A stretch of 64,000 nucleotides of DNA from Hemileia vastatrix (taxonomy: Eukaryota; Basidiomycota; Pucciniomycetes; Pucciniales; Zaghouaniaceae): assembly GCA_030280995.1 (NCBI GenBank), contig JASXTE010000011.1, positions 18,246,603-18,310,602 on the forward strand, read 5' to 3'. The position numbers and the translations under genes were made by a program. This document shows, in pieces, positions 12,692 to 23,899 of this stretch. Every line of letters begins with the position of its first letter. The first letter of the stretch is position 1. The notes beneath the pieces were generated by a model. The model did not search any database and was not told the origin of the DNA. It saw nothing but the letters and a program-made list of their open reading frames with translations.

Positions 12692-13670
12692 TGAGATTGT
12701 GATCTTTAACACTTAGGGAGATTTGATGGGCTTTAAATGTAAGCTACAAAAACTTAGCACTGGTAGAAACTTGTTGAAAATAGAAGGTAGCACTAGAAGA
12801 ACAATGGGTCAATTAGAAGCATTCAACAATAGAAGAAAAGAGAGTAAGAATTGAAGGAAGGGTACTTACTTAGGGCAGAGGGTTTCACAATCAGTGTATA
12901 CTCATATGGAAAGCACAGGTTATTAAAATTTGTAGGGAAGGCGGTTAAATTACCTATTATTTATTCAGGGATATGAAGAAAAGTAGGGTATCTATAAAAG
13001 GTGAAGCTTAAGGCACCAATAGCCGTACTTTTATAAAATTTTCAGGCACTATGAGGACCAAGACTTATGGTAACAATTGTAAAAAGATTATTGATATAGT
13101 TAGTCACCCTTTGATATTCTTGTATTAGTGCTAAAGTTGTGTAGGAAAGCCAGTAGGGAAGAAGAGAATAGGGGAAGGGTGCTGAACATACAGGAATATA
13201 AAAGAGCACTCAATTTTCATAGAGGGGTGTCAAAAGAAGAAAATAAGAAATAGAAGTAGATTTTTTTATATGTAGATAAAAAATTATAGATATATTCTAT
13301 TTTTCTTGTACATAACAGGTGTGAATACCAGAAGTAGATTTGTAGATTTATTTTATTGCTACAGTAAGGATATTATCAGATAAAGTGCTTCAAGAGGGGG
13401 TGACTGAGAATACTAGCTCTTACTGATAATAGATCCAGCCAACAGATAGATTACTAATTTTAAAATATATTACTCTTTTTCTTAAAGATCTCTACAAAAT
13501 TTAATTCTTCTTTCTTCCCCAAAAATATTTAACCACACTTACTATAGGTGCTTTCACTGTCTTTAAATATTATAGTGGCAGGCACTTCTTTTTGAATTAT
13601 TTTTATAAAGGAGATTCAACCCATCTTGGATTGTGTCTATATCTTAGTATTATAGAACCATCTTTCTACG
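12692..13670 (+). mobile_element. LTR family L, copy 2 (diverged fragment)
   Basis: Read in reverse complement, 13560-13670 gives ACTAAGATATAGACACAATC followed by CAAGATGGGTT, matching the PBS-proximal end of the LTR at 517-1861. CACCCCCTCTTGAAGCACTT near 13390 matches another block of it. It lies in the opposite orientation to copy 1 and abuts gypsy copy D in the middle of its RNase H region, so it marks an insertion into D or a junction created by deletion. No internal region of the family is present next to it. Ends are approximate. Confidence 0.4.
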
Positions 13671-15266
13671 ATGGCTTAAAATTCCAGTTGGGTGGCACCA
13701 TACCTTAATTCAGTCTTTCTTAAGTTTCTGGATATATAAAAGATAATTACTTCAGATAATTTACCATTTATTATCTGTTTTTGCTGTAAAGCACCACCTA
13801 ACCCTATAAAGCTTGCATAAGTATACAAGATAAAAAGGATTTTAAAATCTGGCAGTCCCAATATTGGATCTAACATAAAACATTCCCTTAATTTATCAAA
13901 GGCATGTTATATTTCATTATTCCAAATGAAAGGCTGATTTTTCCTGATTAATTTTGCTGAAGGGGCTGCAATAGATTGGTAGTTTCTTATTTACTGACAA
14001 TAATATCCACACACACCTAGAAAGCTTTGAACAAATTTCAAATTTTTAGCTATATCAATGTTTTTATTTCTTCCACTTTATTCTGGTCAACACAAATTTT
14101 TGATCAAGATACAACATGTCCAAGTACTTTCAAGTATTGAAACTCAAACTTTAATTTCTTTAATGCAATTTTCATAGTAATTTCATCCATTTTTTAAAAT
14201 ACTCTTCTCAGGTGATTCAAATTTGCATCAAATGTTTTTTGTGAACACTATGATGTCATAAATATAAACTAAGAGCCATACTTCAACCATTTCCTAATGA
14301 AAAACACTATTGATCAATTTTTGAGAGACTGAACAGGAAATATTTAGGCAAAAAGGCATTCTCACATATTCATATATCCCCATGTGTTTGGTTATGAGTG
14401 AGAAATTCTGAGAATTCTTTTCCACAGGAACCTGGTGGTAAAATTTTTTTCCATCCAGACAGGAAATATATTTTGCACCTTTTATGGCAGCATGGATAGA
14501 ACCTATCCTTGGTGGAGGTTAAGTATTCTATACAGTGAATGTATTTAGAGCTTTGTAATCACCACATAATCTTGCATTTTTTTTTCATAAGAAATTAAAA
14601 CTGGTGAAATAAAACAAGACTTGGGTGTTGTGTCTACTTTTTCAAAAATACCCATTTCTAACATCATCTTAATGTTTTCTTCAATGTCTTTCATTTTTTT
14701 GGAGAAGCTGGGTAAGGTTTTTTTTTCAAGCTTCCAGGAATATTATCCAAATCACAACTTAAAGATATTTCTATCTCATGGTCTTTGACCAGTCCTAGTT
14801 CATTTGAACCATGAGAAAATGCCATAGGAAAATATTTTATAAATCTCAAAATATTGTTTTCTTGAATTTTTTAGAGTTGAAGACTGAAAGAGGCTTTTTG
14901 GATTTAATTTTCAAATTCAACCACTTCAGAGGTGGTTCTTTAACCATGGAGTTGTTCTTCTTTAGGAGAAATGGAATAAACTCTATTTTCAGAGCAAATC
15001 TTGAATTTTCTTTTCCTATTCATGCCTATAGAGAGGCAACTATTTTCAGGGTCTAGTTTGATACCAATTTTGGTCAATAATTGATTGCCAATAATAAACC
15101 AATAAGTAAAATTAATATTATCCATTACTGCAAATTTTCATACTGATCTTACATATCCATTATTTTATTTAAAGAATATATCCATCTTGTATTTTCAAAT
15201 TAGACTTAATACTGAACCAAAACCCCTTCAGTTCCTTGTCTGTACAGGTTCCAGTTTTTATTTGTA
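13671..15266 (-). pseudogene. Gypsy copy D: RNase H, RT and protease remnants
   Basis: The minus strand encodes pieces homologous to the polyprotein of the intact element at 21392-30556. At 13676-13876, LYTYASFIGLGGALQQKQII and RKTELRYGATQLEF correspond to RNase H; the catalytic Asp of LYTDAS is replaced by Tyr. At 14000-14800 RT fragments are spread over several frames. At 14940-15125, WFIIGNQLLTKIGIKLDPEN corresponds to the end of the protease domain. Many stops and frameshifts show long decay. The TA-type MITE at 15267-15954 interrupts the protease region, which continues at 15957. Integrase is missing on the left, where an LTR fragment takes over. Confidence 0.75.
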
Positions 15267-15954
15267 CAGTGCCCTACCAAAAGTCTGTGAATGGTCTTTT
15301 TTTGATGTCACTCACTCAATATTTTTCAGAAAAACTTCTAGTTTTGTATTCTGGCTCAAAAGCATGTTTCTAATCAAGATAATCATATATAAATACAAAA
15401 TAACTATGATAACATAAAAATTAAATTGAAATCCAAAAAGCAAATTTTTCAGCCACCATAAATAATTCTTTAGCCAGATGAAATACATACCATTAGATAG
15501 CCCAGACATCATAAAATGTCTCCCCAAAAGGAAATTTCAAAAAAAAAATATTAAAAAAATTTTTTTTCAAAAATAAAATAAGTCCCCTCCCCTCTCCTCC
15601 ACTCCTGTAAGCTACCAACAAGTTGTTCCTCCATGGTTATCAAATTTTATTTTTGAAAAAAAAATTAATTTTTTTTTTTTTGAAATTTCCTTTTGGGGAG
15701 ACATTCTATGATGTCTGGGCTATCTTATGGTATGTATTTCATCTGGCTAAAAAAATTATTTATGGTAGCTGAAAAATTTGCTTTTTGGATCTCAATTTAA
15801 TTTTTATGTTATCATAGTGATTTTGTATTTATATATGATTATCTTGATTAGAAACATGCTTTTGAACCAGAATACAAAACTAGAAGTTTTTCTGAGCAAT
15901 ATTGAGTGAGTGAAATCAAAAAAAGACTGTTCACAGACTTTTGGTAGGGCACTG
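15267..15954. mobile_element. TA-flanked MITE with very long terminal inverted repeats
   Basis: The element begins CAGTGCCCTACCAAAAGTCT and ends AGACTTTTGGTAGGGCACTG, flanked by TA on both sides (15265-15266 and 15955-15956). The inverted arms are about 290-310 bp each and nearly perfect, with a spacer of about 80 bp rich in C and T near 15580-15640. TA duplication and a CAGTGCC terminus are typical of Tc1/mariner-derived non-autonomous elements. It contains no transposase. It lies inside the protease gene of gypsy copy D. The open frames inside are mirror images of each other produced by the palindrome and are not genes. Confidence 0.85.
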
Positions 15955-15956
15955 TA

Positions 15957-16065
15957 CTTACTATCAAGTTTCATTAAAGTATTAAAATAAACTACACAAC
16001 CTGCAACCCCAGTGTCAAGAATTGCATTCATTTCTTTTCTGCATATAATAACAGGTGCTCTAATA
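15957..16065 (-). pseudogene. Gypsy copy D: protease active-site segment
   Basis: The minus strand reads IRAPVIICRKEMNAILDTGV and on through GCVVYFNTLMKLD. This aligns with KAHVIINGKNVDVVLDSGAG of the intact element at 21392-30556. The catalytic Asp-Thr-Gly is kept. The piece is isolated between the MITE on its left and the Harbinger element on its right. Joining across both restores the order of the D protease gene. Confidence 0.75.
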
Positions 16066-16435
16066 GGGGGTGTCAGTTCTGGCAAATCCGCACTTAAATT
16101 AAGTGCGGATTTCAAACCAAATCAGCACTTACAAATCAGCACTTAAATTTTGCAAAAAAGTCACTTATTTCAAAAAAGGGTGTCAGTTATGACCTCAAAT
16201 CAGCACTTTTTTCCTGTTTTTTTTCACAACCACATTTTGGCCACAAAACATCCCTTCCTTTCTTACCCCATCCCTGTCACATGTGACACACTGACCTTCC
16301 TCGCTACCTACCCATCAATCCTCGGCACACACCCCTTCCTGACATTTTCAATATTTTGACCAGGCATGTTTACATTCTTTTTTACTTATTTCTTCTACTT
16401 TTTAATCTTTTTTCTTGTTATGTGCCAGTTTCATA

Positions 16436-17400
16436 ATGCCTCCCAGACATTCCAAATCTCAAAAGGTAACTCAAAAATCTGCTTCGTCACAAAAGTCTCC
16501 TCGTAAAGCAAGGATTACATAGAAAAAAAATCAGTGACTTTTTCTATTACTTACAACTGTTTTTACAGAATTGAAAACTATTTTTCAGCTAATATTTTAT
16601 GGAAGTGAACTCTGTTCTTCGCCCGAAGAACCGAGTTCATCCTCCTATTTTCACATTCTGTTTGCACCAATCTCCAACATTTTTAATATTTTGACCAGGC
16701 ATGTTTACATTCTTTTTTACTTATTTCTTCTACTTTTTAATCTTTTTTCTTGTTATGTGCCAGTTTCATAATGCCTCCCAGACATTCCAAATCTCAAAGG
16801 GTAACTCAAAAATCTGCTTCGTCACAAAAGTCTCCTCGTAAAGCAAGGATTACATATAAAAAAATCAGTGACTTTTTCTATTACTTACAACTGTTTTTAC
16901 AGAATTGAAAACTATGTTTCAGCTAATATTTTATGGAAGTGAACTCTGTTCTTCGCCCGAAGAACAGAGTTCATCCTCCTATTTTCACATTCTGTTTGCA
17001 CCAATCTCCATCCCTTTCAATCCTATCAACACATGCTTGTCTTCCCTCCCCATGCCTTTCGCTATCCTCCCAGCCCCATTGTATGCCATCCTCTTTTAAA
17101 GGTAACTCAAAAATCTGCTTCGTCACAAAAGTCTCCTCGTAAAGCAAGGATTACATATAAAAAAAATAAGTGACTTTTTCTATTACTTACAACTGTTTTT
17201 ACAGAATTGAAAACTATGTTTCAGCTAATATTTTATGGAAGTGAACTCTGTTCTTCGCCCGAAGAACAGAGTTCATCCTCCTATTTTCACACTCTGTTTG
17301 CACCAATCTCCATCCCTTTCAATTCTATCAACACATGCTTGTCTTCCCTCCCCATGCCTTTCGCTATCCTCCCAGCCCCATTGTTCTTTTGATCCCCATT
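16436..17400 (+). repeat. Tandemly duplicated second-ORF region of the Harbinger element
   Basis: A unit beginning ATGCCTCCCAGACATTCC recurs at 16436 and 16771 (335 bp apart), and its main part recurs again from about 17099. Each unit carries a short basic ORF (MPPRHSKSQK then SQKSPRKARITYKK), followed by GTGACTTTTTC...TTTTTACAG, which looks like a short intron. After that comes a region with an inverted repeat TGTTCTTCGCCCGAAGAACA. The second units end with CCTTTCGCTATCCTCCCAGC. Harbinger elements normally carry a second, Myb-like DNA-binding gene. No Myb domain is visible, so this may be the degraded, locally triplicated start of that gene. Confidence 0.55.
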
Positions 17401-17679
17401 TCACCCCTCTCAACCTCTCCCAGACCCTTTTCTTCATTTAAAATGCCTTGGAACCCTTAATCTTCCCTTCCAACTCTTTCCCAACCTTTGAGTGACTGAA
17501 AAAATATGCGTTTTCTGAAAATATGCGATTTCATGTTGAGTTGATGAAAGAAAACACAGAGAGAAAAAAAAATAAGACTTTAACAGCAAATTCAAAAACC
17601 AAAAAAATATGCAAAAAAATTTACCATTCTCAGTGAATAATACATGCAAATTGATAATTTGAAGAGAAAGAGAAAAAAA

Positions 17680-18939
17680 TTAAAATTGCGTTGAAAAATG
17701 TTGGAGTGTTATTGGAAGGATTTTCGCCCTTATACTAGTTGATTGAGAAATAGAAGTGTTGGATATAGTCGGAGGTGAATCAACTTGTTCATCTTCATAC
17801 AGCTCTAACCATTGATCTTTGAGGTCAGCAAGTAGTTTATGAAGTATAGTGCAACACAGAATCCAGTTGATCACCGCCTCCATTTCAGATTTATTTCTAA
17901 GAGGACTTCTTAATTCCCTTAAACTAGAAAAACGGCCTTTCAAGATTCCAATAGAATGTTCAATATGGACTCTTGACTTTGCCAAATGATTGTTGAATTT
18001 GGCATTTTGACTGTCTTCTGAAGCTGCTCCCCGAAAAGCAGGAAGTACATACTTTCCATTCACATAAGCAGAATCTGCAAGAAGATACTGATTTTCATCA
18101 AAGAATTTTTCAGGTTCATTTGAAATATGCATTCTTTGGAAGACGTAGGAGTCATGACATGAGCCAGGATAGCCAGCGAAGAATGATATAAATTTTTTGT
18201 TTACGTCACATATAAGCTGAACGTTAATTGAATATCTATAAAGAAGATATATTTGTTTGTGTTAGTTTCAAGGAGGATGAAAGGAGTTAAAAATAATGTA
18301 CCTCTTTTTACGGTCAAAGTAATTGTTTCCACCTTGACCAGGTTTCTGGCTCAAAGGAATAGTAGTACCATCAACAAAACCAATACATCCTGGAAAGCCC
18401 TCTGCTTGCATAACCTGAGATGATTCAAGTCGCTCTTCTTTTGTTGGCCAGGTGAGAAGTTGAGATTCCAAGGAGTTGATGGCAGTGATACATCGTTTGG
18501 TATAAGTGTTAACTGAACCATACCCTAAATCAAAGACATTTTCTAAACGTTTCAAAGCGGCTCCATTACCATTTGAACCCAAACGACATAGTGTGATGGC
18601 CAATTGAATTGAAGGATGTCGTTGTTCTTTTTGAGAATTATTGTGAAATATGGGATGATCCTGAATAAGCTCAAGCAATTTAAGGAAACATTCCTGAGAA
18701 GTCCTGAACAGCTGTCTAAAACTGGGTGTAGATAGGTTAAGAAGTGTTTGGATGGTTTACTTGGGGGTATGAAGTACTTGAGGCTTTCTGGGAAGAAGGT
18801 AACGTTTCCTGGCCATTTTTGATAAAACGACAAAATCTTCTTCTAGATCAGAATCGGAATCAGAGTCCAAGAGCAGTTCAAGCGCCATGAAAGTCATTGC
18901 TTTATGTAATTTATCACGATTTGAAAGTGAGGAAGGCAT
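17680..18939 (-). pseudogene. Harbinger transposase, two exons, one premature stop
   Basis: The DDE-type transposase of a PIF/Harbinger element cuts and rejoins the element ends. The ATG at 18939 opens MPSSLSNRDKLHKAM. The first catalytic Asp is in CIGFVDGTTIPLSQKPGQGG. A 66-nt intron (18236-18301, GTACAT...TATAG) separates DRKKR from YSINVQLICDVNKKF. The second Asp is in GSCHDSYVFQRM, and the Glu in SRVHIEHSIGILKGRF. YLLADSAYVNGKYVLPAF lies between them. All three catalytic residues are present and the C-terminus ends at 17680. The only visible lesion is TAA at 18757-18759 after QVLHTPK. Reading through it stays in frame (NLSTPSFRQLFRT). A 39-nt GT-AG segment could remove it but would also delete conserved residues. 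The segment 17434-17660, 3' of the gene, is non-coding. Confidence 0.85.
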
Positions 18940-19229
18940 GACTCTTATATGATATGATATGAAGATGTAAGTGATGTACAATGTTTTGAGTTATGAAGTG
19001 TTATTCTGCGGAGTGCTGCGTATGAATGGGATGATGCTGACAAATCAGTGAAATGGGACTTGATGGTGAAATCAGCACTTTTGGTTGAGAAAGTGCGGAT
19101 TTGAGTGAAATAAGTGACTTATTTCATTTTGAAATCCACCAGTATTGGGGCTAGTGTGTTTTGGAAATCCGCACTTATTTAAGTGCGGATTTGTAAGTGC
19201 GGATTTGCCAGAACTGACACCCCCTAATA

Positions 19230-21391
19230 TGTGTGATTTTATAAGTATAATGAGTTACATTCTTTATAATTTCAGCTTCTTCAATGGAATTAAAATTTGA
19301 ATCTGTTGGAGGTATTTCATCATTCAGGAACATAATTTCCTATTCTAATACATATATCTCATTTTCATCATCATTGTAAGAAATTTTACTTTTACAATCC
19401 CCACTAGACTCCTCCTTTTCTTCTTAATGATTATTGGGTTCATAATCATGTGAGTTTTCAATAACATTCATTCTTTTCTTACAATTATGACCTTTAACCC
19501 AAGGGTCATTACATTTGTAGCAAGTGTTACTTTCTGGTCTCTTAGGGAAAACGGGAGCTGAAGGTTTTTTCCTCTCCACTTGTAACTTATTTGTGGTAGG
19601 TTTTAATACCTCAAAATTTTGCTTATAACTATTATACCTTGTTTCCTATTTGTGGTTCAATAATATTTTATTGCATATATTAATCTCTGATGGTTTCAGT
19701 TCTAGCTACAATAATGTCTCTGACTGATATAAGAAATTTATATATTATTTTTTCTTTCCATCCATCAAAATCCATTTTTGAATCCATGGATTAAATGATT
19801 TTTATTAAATTAATTAAAAATAAAATTGATTTATCCCCAGAATTTGGATTATATTCAGTTTTTTCATACAATCTTGGTTAAGTGATTCTAAAATTTGGGC
19901 CACTCAATTGTCCTTCAATTAGTGCCTTCAATTCAATCCAGGAGTAGTTAATTCCCTCACTCAATACAGATTCAAGCCATAATAAGGCCACATCTCTAAA
20001 TAAAGATATCAATTTTTATGTAATTTCTTCATCAGTAAATTTTTATTAAAATTTTAAGTTATCAATTCTTTGAATGAATTTTCACCAATCAGATTTTGAA
20101 TCCTTGTCAAAAAAATGGTTTGATCTAACTTAGGCAAGCTTGATTGGTTAGTTTTTACCTCCTTAACCTGAGGAATATTAAGTAATTCACTTACTTTTGA
20201 TAGATGGTCATGTATTTTATCTTTTTATTATTTTTACTCTCAGAGCCCATGACACTACTTTCTTTTTCAATCATTTATTTTTCATATGAATTGTCCATAT
20301 AAAGTGGTATTTTCTCCATATAAGAGATGTTGTCATTTATTTTTTCAGTATTTTTCAAAATATTTGCTACTTCAACCTCCACTCTTTCTAACCTTTCCTT
20401 TATTAAAGTTACATGAGCTAAAGTATCATTCACATTTAAAAAAGATAATTTTACATGTCCCTCTATGGTAGCCATTATATTCTGAGAATGTTTAAATTTA
20501 TCTTGTAAATTCTTGATCTCATAGGTTAAAATTTTATTCTCATTTAGTAATTCATTATTTAAATTTTCAATGACTTTTAATCTATTGGCTGTAGTACTCA
20601 ATTATTTTTTAAGGTTTAATAAGACACTTTCTGTACTTTTTTTGACTCTCTATAGAGTTCTTCCAATTTTTTAATTCTTAATAATAGTTTTCTAATGATT
20701 TTTGATTTCATTGGATTTTCTTTCAAAAAATATTCAATTTTTTCTGTGTCCAACTCATAAGACTTGCTATCAGGCTCAAGATTTACTTCACTGGTTCCAT
20801 TTTAATATTGCTAGTCTTATCTTTGTGATCAATAAAACTATTTACATTTTTATCATTTAAAGACAAATTTAAAATTCTATTTTCAAATGAATAATACTTT
20901 AAATTGTTCTCAGTTATATTCAGTATATCCCTATCAATATCATCACTTATAAGTAATTCATTGTTAGTGTCATATAATTGATCATCAGAAGATGTATAAC
21001 TTAAAAAGTTCTTATTCCATTTTCCTTTCCTCTCCTTGCCTTTCCCTTGTAAGGGTTAGTTCTGGAATCCTTCTGTGTAGGTTTGTTGTTGTTTTGGGTG
21101 TACCAGTCCCATTTCCATTTTCATACTGTATTCTTTTTGTTCTTCTCTTGGGATGGAGGTGCTGCTGGTGCAACTGTGGAAGGGTTTGAAACTACTGTTG
21201 TTGGTTGGGTTTTTAATCATATTACAGCTTAATGAAACCCTGTGCTTCACTTTTTTCAAAATTTTTCATTTGGTTCAAAATTTTGTTGAGTTAAATGGTT
21301 ATTGTATTTAGAATGGTGGAGAGGTAGAGAATTAGTTCTTGAAATGTATTTTTTGTTTTCTTTATTGATACATAATTTAAAAGTCTTTCCC
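19230..21391 (-). pseudogene. Gypsy copy D: gag and ORF1 remnants
   Basis: On the minus strand, 19500-19540 encodes a Cys-knuckle homologous to CYKCNKPWQKGHVC of the intact element. 19850-20100 matches the capsid-like region (WPKLDQ.PTFDGD homologue). 20275-20601 encodes a coiled-coil-like piece (NRLKVIENLNNELLNENKIL), matching the helical N-terminal part of gag. 21100-21200 contains MKMEMGLVHPKQQQ, the counterpart of the conserved Trp/Met motif of ORF1. Stops are frequent. The copy is cut at 21391 by the complete element G1. Any continuation would lie right of 30556, but I could not align it there. Confidence 0.65.
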
Positions 21392-22528
21392 TGTCAGCCA
21401 GGCTATTCCAGGAGTCCAGTAAATGATATATAAATTATAAAACCTTAAAGAGTGGATAAGACTTGTATTTAATGAATATAACTTAATATTTTATTGCATA
21501 ATGAAATTATATAAGAAATTTATTATATACAAGTGTTACATTAAATTTATTGGTTATATATATTTTTATATACAATTAAATTGAGCATAATATAATATAT
21601 TCTACAAATAATGGCGCATTTTTATGTATTTAATAATTATAAATTTATATTTAATTAATTGAAAAACATATATTATAATTACAAGTGTAAAATTGATTTA
21701 TAATATATTTAAATTAATTACTTAAATTTATATATTAAATAATACCTCTCATATGATACTAAACAATAATTAATGACGCTTCTTTTGACCCTTAATTGTG
21801 TTAGAAAAAACAAATAAATTAATTTGGACTAAATTGAGATTAATTGTTTGTTTTGTTGCGTCAAATTATTTTTTGTTTCACTTAAAATGTCCTTTAATCA
21901 GAATGTACCATCTGTTTGGAATTATATTTCTCATAGTTCCTATGTTTCCAATTTTGTTTAGTTATTCACTATTGTCACTTACTGATTTGGGAATTAATGG
22001 CGGGGAAATTGGATTCTTAATTGGGGTTTTAATTATTTGTTTCATGTTCTTCTCTATATTGTTATGTTTCATTTACTCTTTTGATATATTTGTTTTATTC
22101 CATTCTAATCATTGTATTTACAAAGATAGTAGCGCTTCAGAGGACCCATTGCCTATAAAAGGGCCTTGGATAATCCCCTGTAGCATCATCACTTATTACA
22201 CACTCAACAAATTAAATAACCAATTTATTACGTTTATATTTTTTTATTAGTAATACAAATCTAATTTAAATTCTATACAACAAATCAAAGGTTGCTTTAA
22301 GTCTGATAGTAATTAAAATTGTTTGCCGCGCAGAACCCTTACATTTAATAATATTATTGTTAATAAAATCTAAGTTTTTGTCACCTCTCAAAGTTGCTCA
22401 CCGTTGTTTCCCTCTCAAATAAATTAAATATATATTTTTTGGTTTATTTCTTTATTTTCCCTTGTCCTCCTCCTTCTCTCCTCCTTTTTCTCCTATTTTT
22501 CTTACCTCTTCTAGACGACTGACCGACA
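21392..22528 (+). repeat. G1 5' LTR
   Basis: The LTR runs TGTCAGCC...ACCGACA, 1137 bp, and pairs with 29420-30556. It carries TATAAAAG at 22154, the likely start of transcription about 25-30 bp further on, within TGTAGCATCATCAC. Differences from the 3' LTR that I noticed are near 21506, 21800, 21951, 22048, 22177, 22384 and 22465. The 150-codon hydrophobic open frame at 21798-22250 is an AT-rich by-product. Confidence 0.95.
22154..22161 (+). promoter_or_regulatory. TATA box of the G1 LTR promoter
   Basis: TATAAAAG occurs in CATTGCCTATAAAAGGGCC, which is identical in the 3' LTR at 30182. The GAGGACCC and AAGGGCC words around it are also kept in older LTRs of this clade (for example near 36590 and 62710 in reverse). 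This suggests conserved core-promoter sequence. The exact start site is not visible. Confidence 0.6.
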
Positions 22529-22530
22529 AC

Positions 22531-22545
22531 TGGGGGGCTTTCCAA
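22531..22545 (+). other. G1 primer-binding site
   Basis: TGGGGGGCTTTCC starts two bases after the LTR end (22528). The related element G2 has TTGGGGGACTTCCC at the same place (minus strand, 48630-48644). The leader from 22546 to 23217 has no conserved ORF; it is AT-rich and ends at the ATG at 23218. Confidence 0.7.
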
Positions 22546-23217
22546 AACGACGACGACGATCAAGCCTGGCGACAAATGACAAAACGCACGGACCACCTAG
22601 CAAAACGAAACTTTTGCCGCGACTGTGTTTCGAACTTGGGTTCGACATCTTAGGTTTATATAATATTAATTTTTATATTATTTTGAAGTGATTTTTCGAT
22701 CACTATAGTAAGTTCACCTTTGCGCCTCTCACTCATATTACTATATTTTTATTGCAATAACAGTGATTGTGGCTTAATTGCTGATTCACTGAGTGTAAGT
22801 GTTCAATTTTTAAAAATTTTTTTTTCCTAGTTGACCATTATAGAGTGTTAAATCCTCTTAGTCCTAGAAGAATTGACATTATTATTAATACAAATTGAAT
22901 TATTAATTTAATTTTTTTTTATTATTAATTATTGTTAATTTTGGTTGACTTAAAAGTACATTGTGCTTAGTCCCAAATATATTGCCATATTTAATATTGG
23001 TAATTAATTGGTTGAATTAACTTACTTGTTATTCCCAATTTAACCTTGCAATCCATTTTTTTAAAAAATTAATTTTTTAATTATTACTTTATATTGAAAA
23101 TTATTTTTTCTATAATTTAATTAATTAAATATTTTTTTTATTATTTGGAGCAATTATTGACTAAATTTTATTATTTTTTTATAAAGTAAAAAGTAAAATA
23201 TAAATCTTCCCACTAGT

Positions 23218-23899
23218 ATGTCCAACAATTTGGCAGAAAAAATGGATAACATGCAAGTCGATGAGATAGAAATTGACTATGATGCTGACACTGTAAGTTC
23301 TTCTAAAGTTGGTCATAAAAAATCTTATGCTAACACAAAGAATTCACATACTGCAGGATGTGGAAATGACAGGAAATGCAAACAAACCAAACCCCCTTCC
23401 CCCAGTACCACAGAAGGAAGTAAAGCCTCTAGTGCCTCAAGAAGGTCTTCCAAAAGGCTTCAAAATAAAAAAGCTTCCTCTGCCACAACAAATCAGCAAC
23501 CTATCCAGTCATATAAAAGAGTTGAAGACAGAAAATATGACGTACAAAGCAAAGGTAGACACATTGTGGGATCAGGTCCAAGAACTCAGGAACCAGATTC
23601 AGGCCCAGGCCCCTCCTCAGTTGCCTCCCAATCAGCCTCAGTTTCAGGCTCAACCTTCACAGCCACCCAGCTCAACCATCCAAAATCCAAATACTATGGA
23701 AGTAGAGCAATGGAAATGGGATTATCTAATGAGTCACTACCAACAGAATGTGCAACACCCTCCTCATCATCAGCCTGGCCCATCCAGAACACCCAATTTC
23801 CATCCACCTCCTCATCCCTACCAACAAGGCAGGAGAAAGAAGGCCCAAGCACAATCCCAAACCCAGTCCCAGGGGAAGTTTCCTCCTCTGCCATGGTAA
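23218..23899 (+). CDS. G1 ORF1: spliced 205-residue coiled-coil protein overlapping the gag-pol frame
   Basis: Exon 1 is 23218-23292 (MSNNLAEKMDNMQVDEIEID...). A 64-nt intron (23293-23356) has GTAAGT, a branch-like GCTAAC and CTGCAG. Exon 2 is 23357-23899, beginning DVEMTGNANKPNPLPP and ending PPLPW then TAA. The protein has a proline-rich start, a conserved block EGLPKGFKIKKLPLPQQ, a coiled coil SHIKELKTENMTYKAKVDTL, a Trp motif MEVEQWKWDYL and a basic end PHPYQQGRRKK. The same protein, with an intron at the same site (58 nt), is encoded in G2 on the minus strand (46970-47572; LPKGFRIKKMPLSQQ, SKWQWDWL, PHPYQGGKRRRKP). Across this stretch the long gag-pol frame is not conserved, but the ORF1 frame is, so ORF1 is the real coding frame here. 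The function is unknown; a structural gag-like or RNA-binding role is a guess. Confidence 0.75.

Larger units (their letters stand above)
16066..19224 (-). mobile_element. PIF/Harbinger DNA transposon
   Basis: Terminal inverted repeats begin GGGGGTGTCAGTTCTGGCAA and continue AATCCGCACTTA. The subterminal word AAGTGCGGATTT is repeated several times in each end (16085-16150; 19080-19215). TAATA flanks both ends (16061-16065 and 19225-19229), either a 5-bp duplication or a TAA/TTA duplication with ambiguous edges. The 3.16-kb element encodes a Harbinger-type transposase on the minus strand (17680-18939) and, left of it, a repeated non-transposase region on the plus strand (16436-17400). It is inserted in the protease region of gypsy copy D. 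Confidence 0.85.

Noticed and set aside
15804..16115. 103-codon minus-strand frame
   Set aside because: Its first part is the real gypsy D protease segment, but the rest is a read-through into the MITE arm.
21798..22250. 150-codon hydrophobic open frame in the G1 LTR, repeated in the 3' LTR
   Set aside because: It lies in the AT-rich U3 part of a near-identical LTR pair, overlaps the TATA box, loses its start in the 3' copy and has no counterpart in the older LTRs. T-rich sequence yields membrane-like translations by chance.
23694..23894. Minus-strand frame opposite ORF1
   Set aside because: It is a shadow of the conserved plus-strand ORF1; no conservation in G2 and no independent signals.
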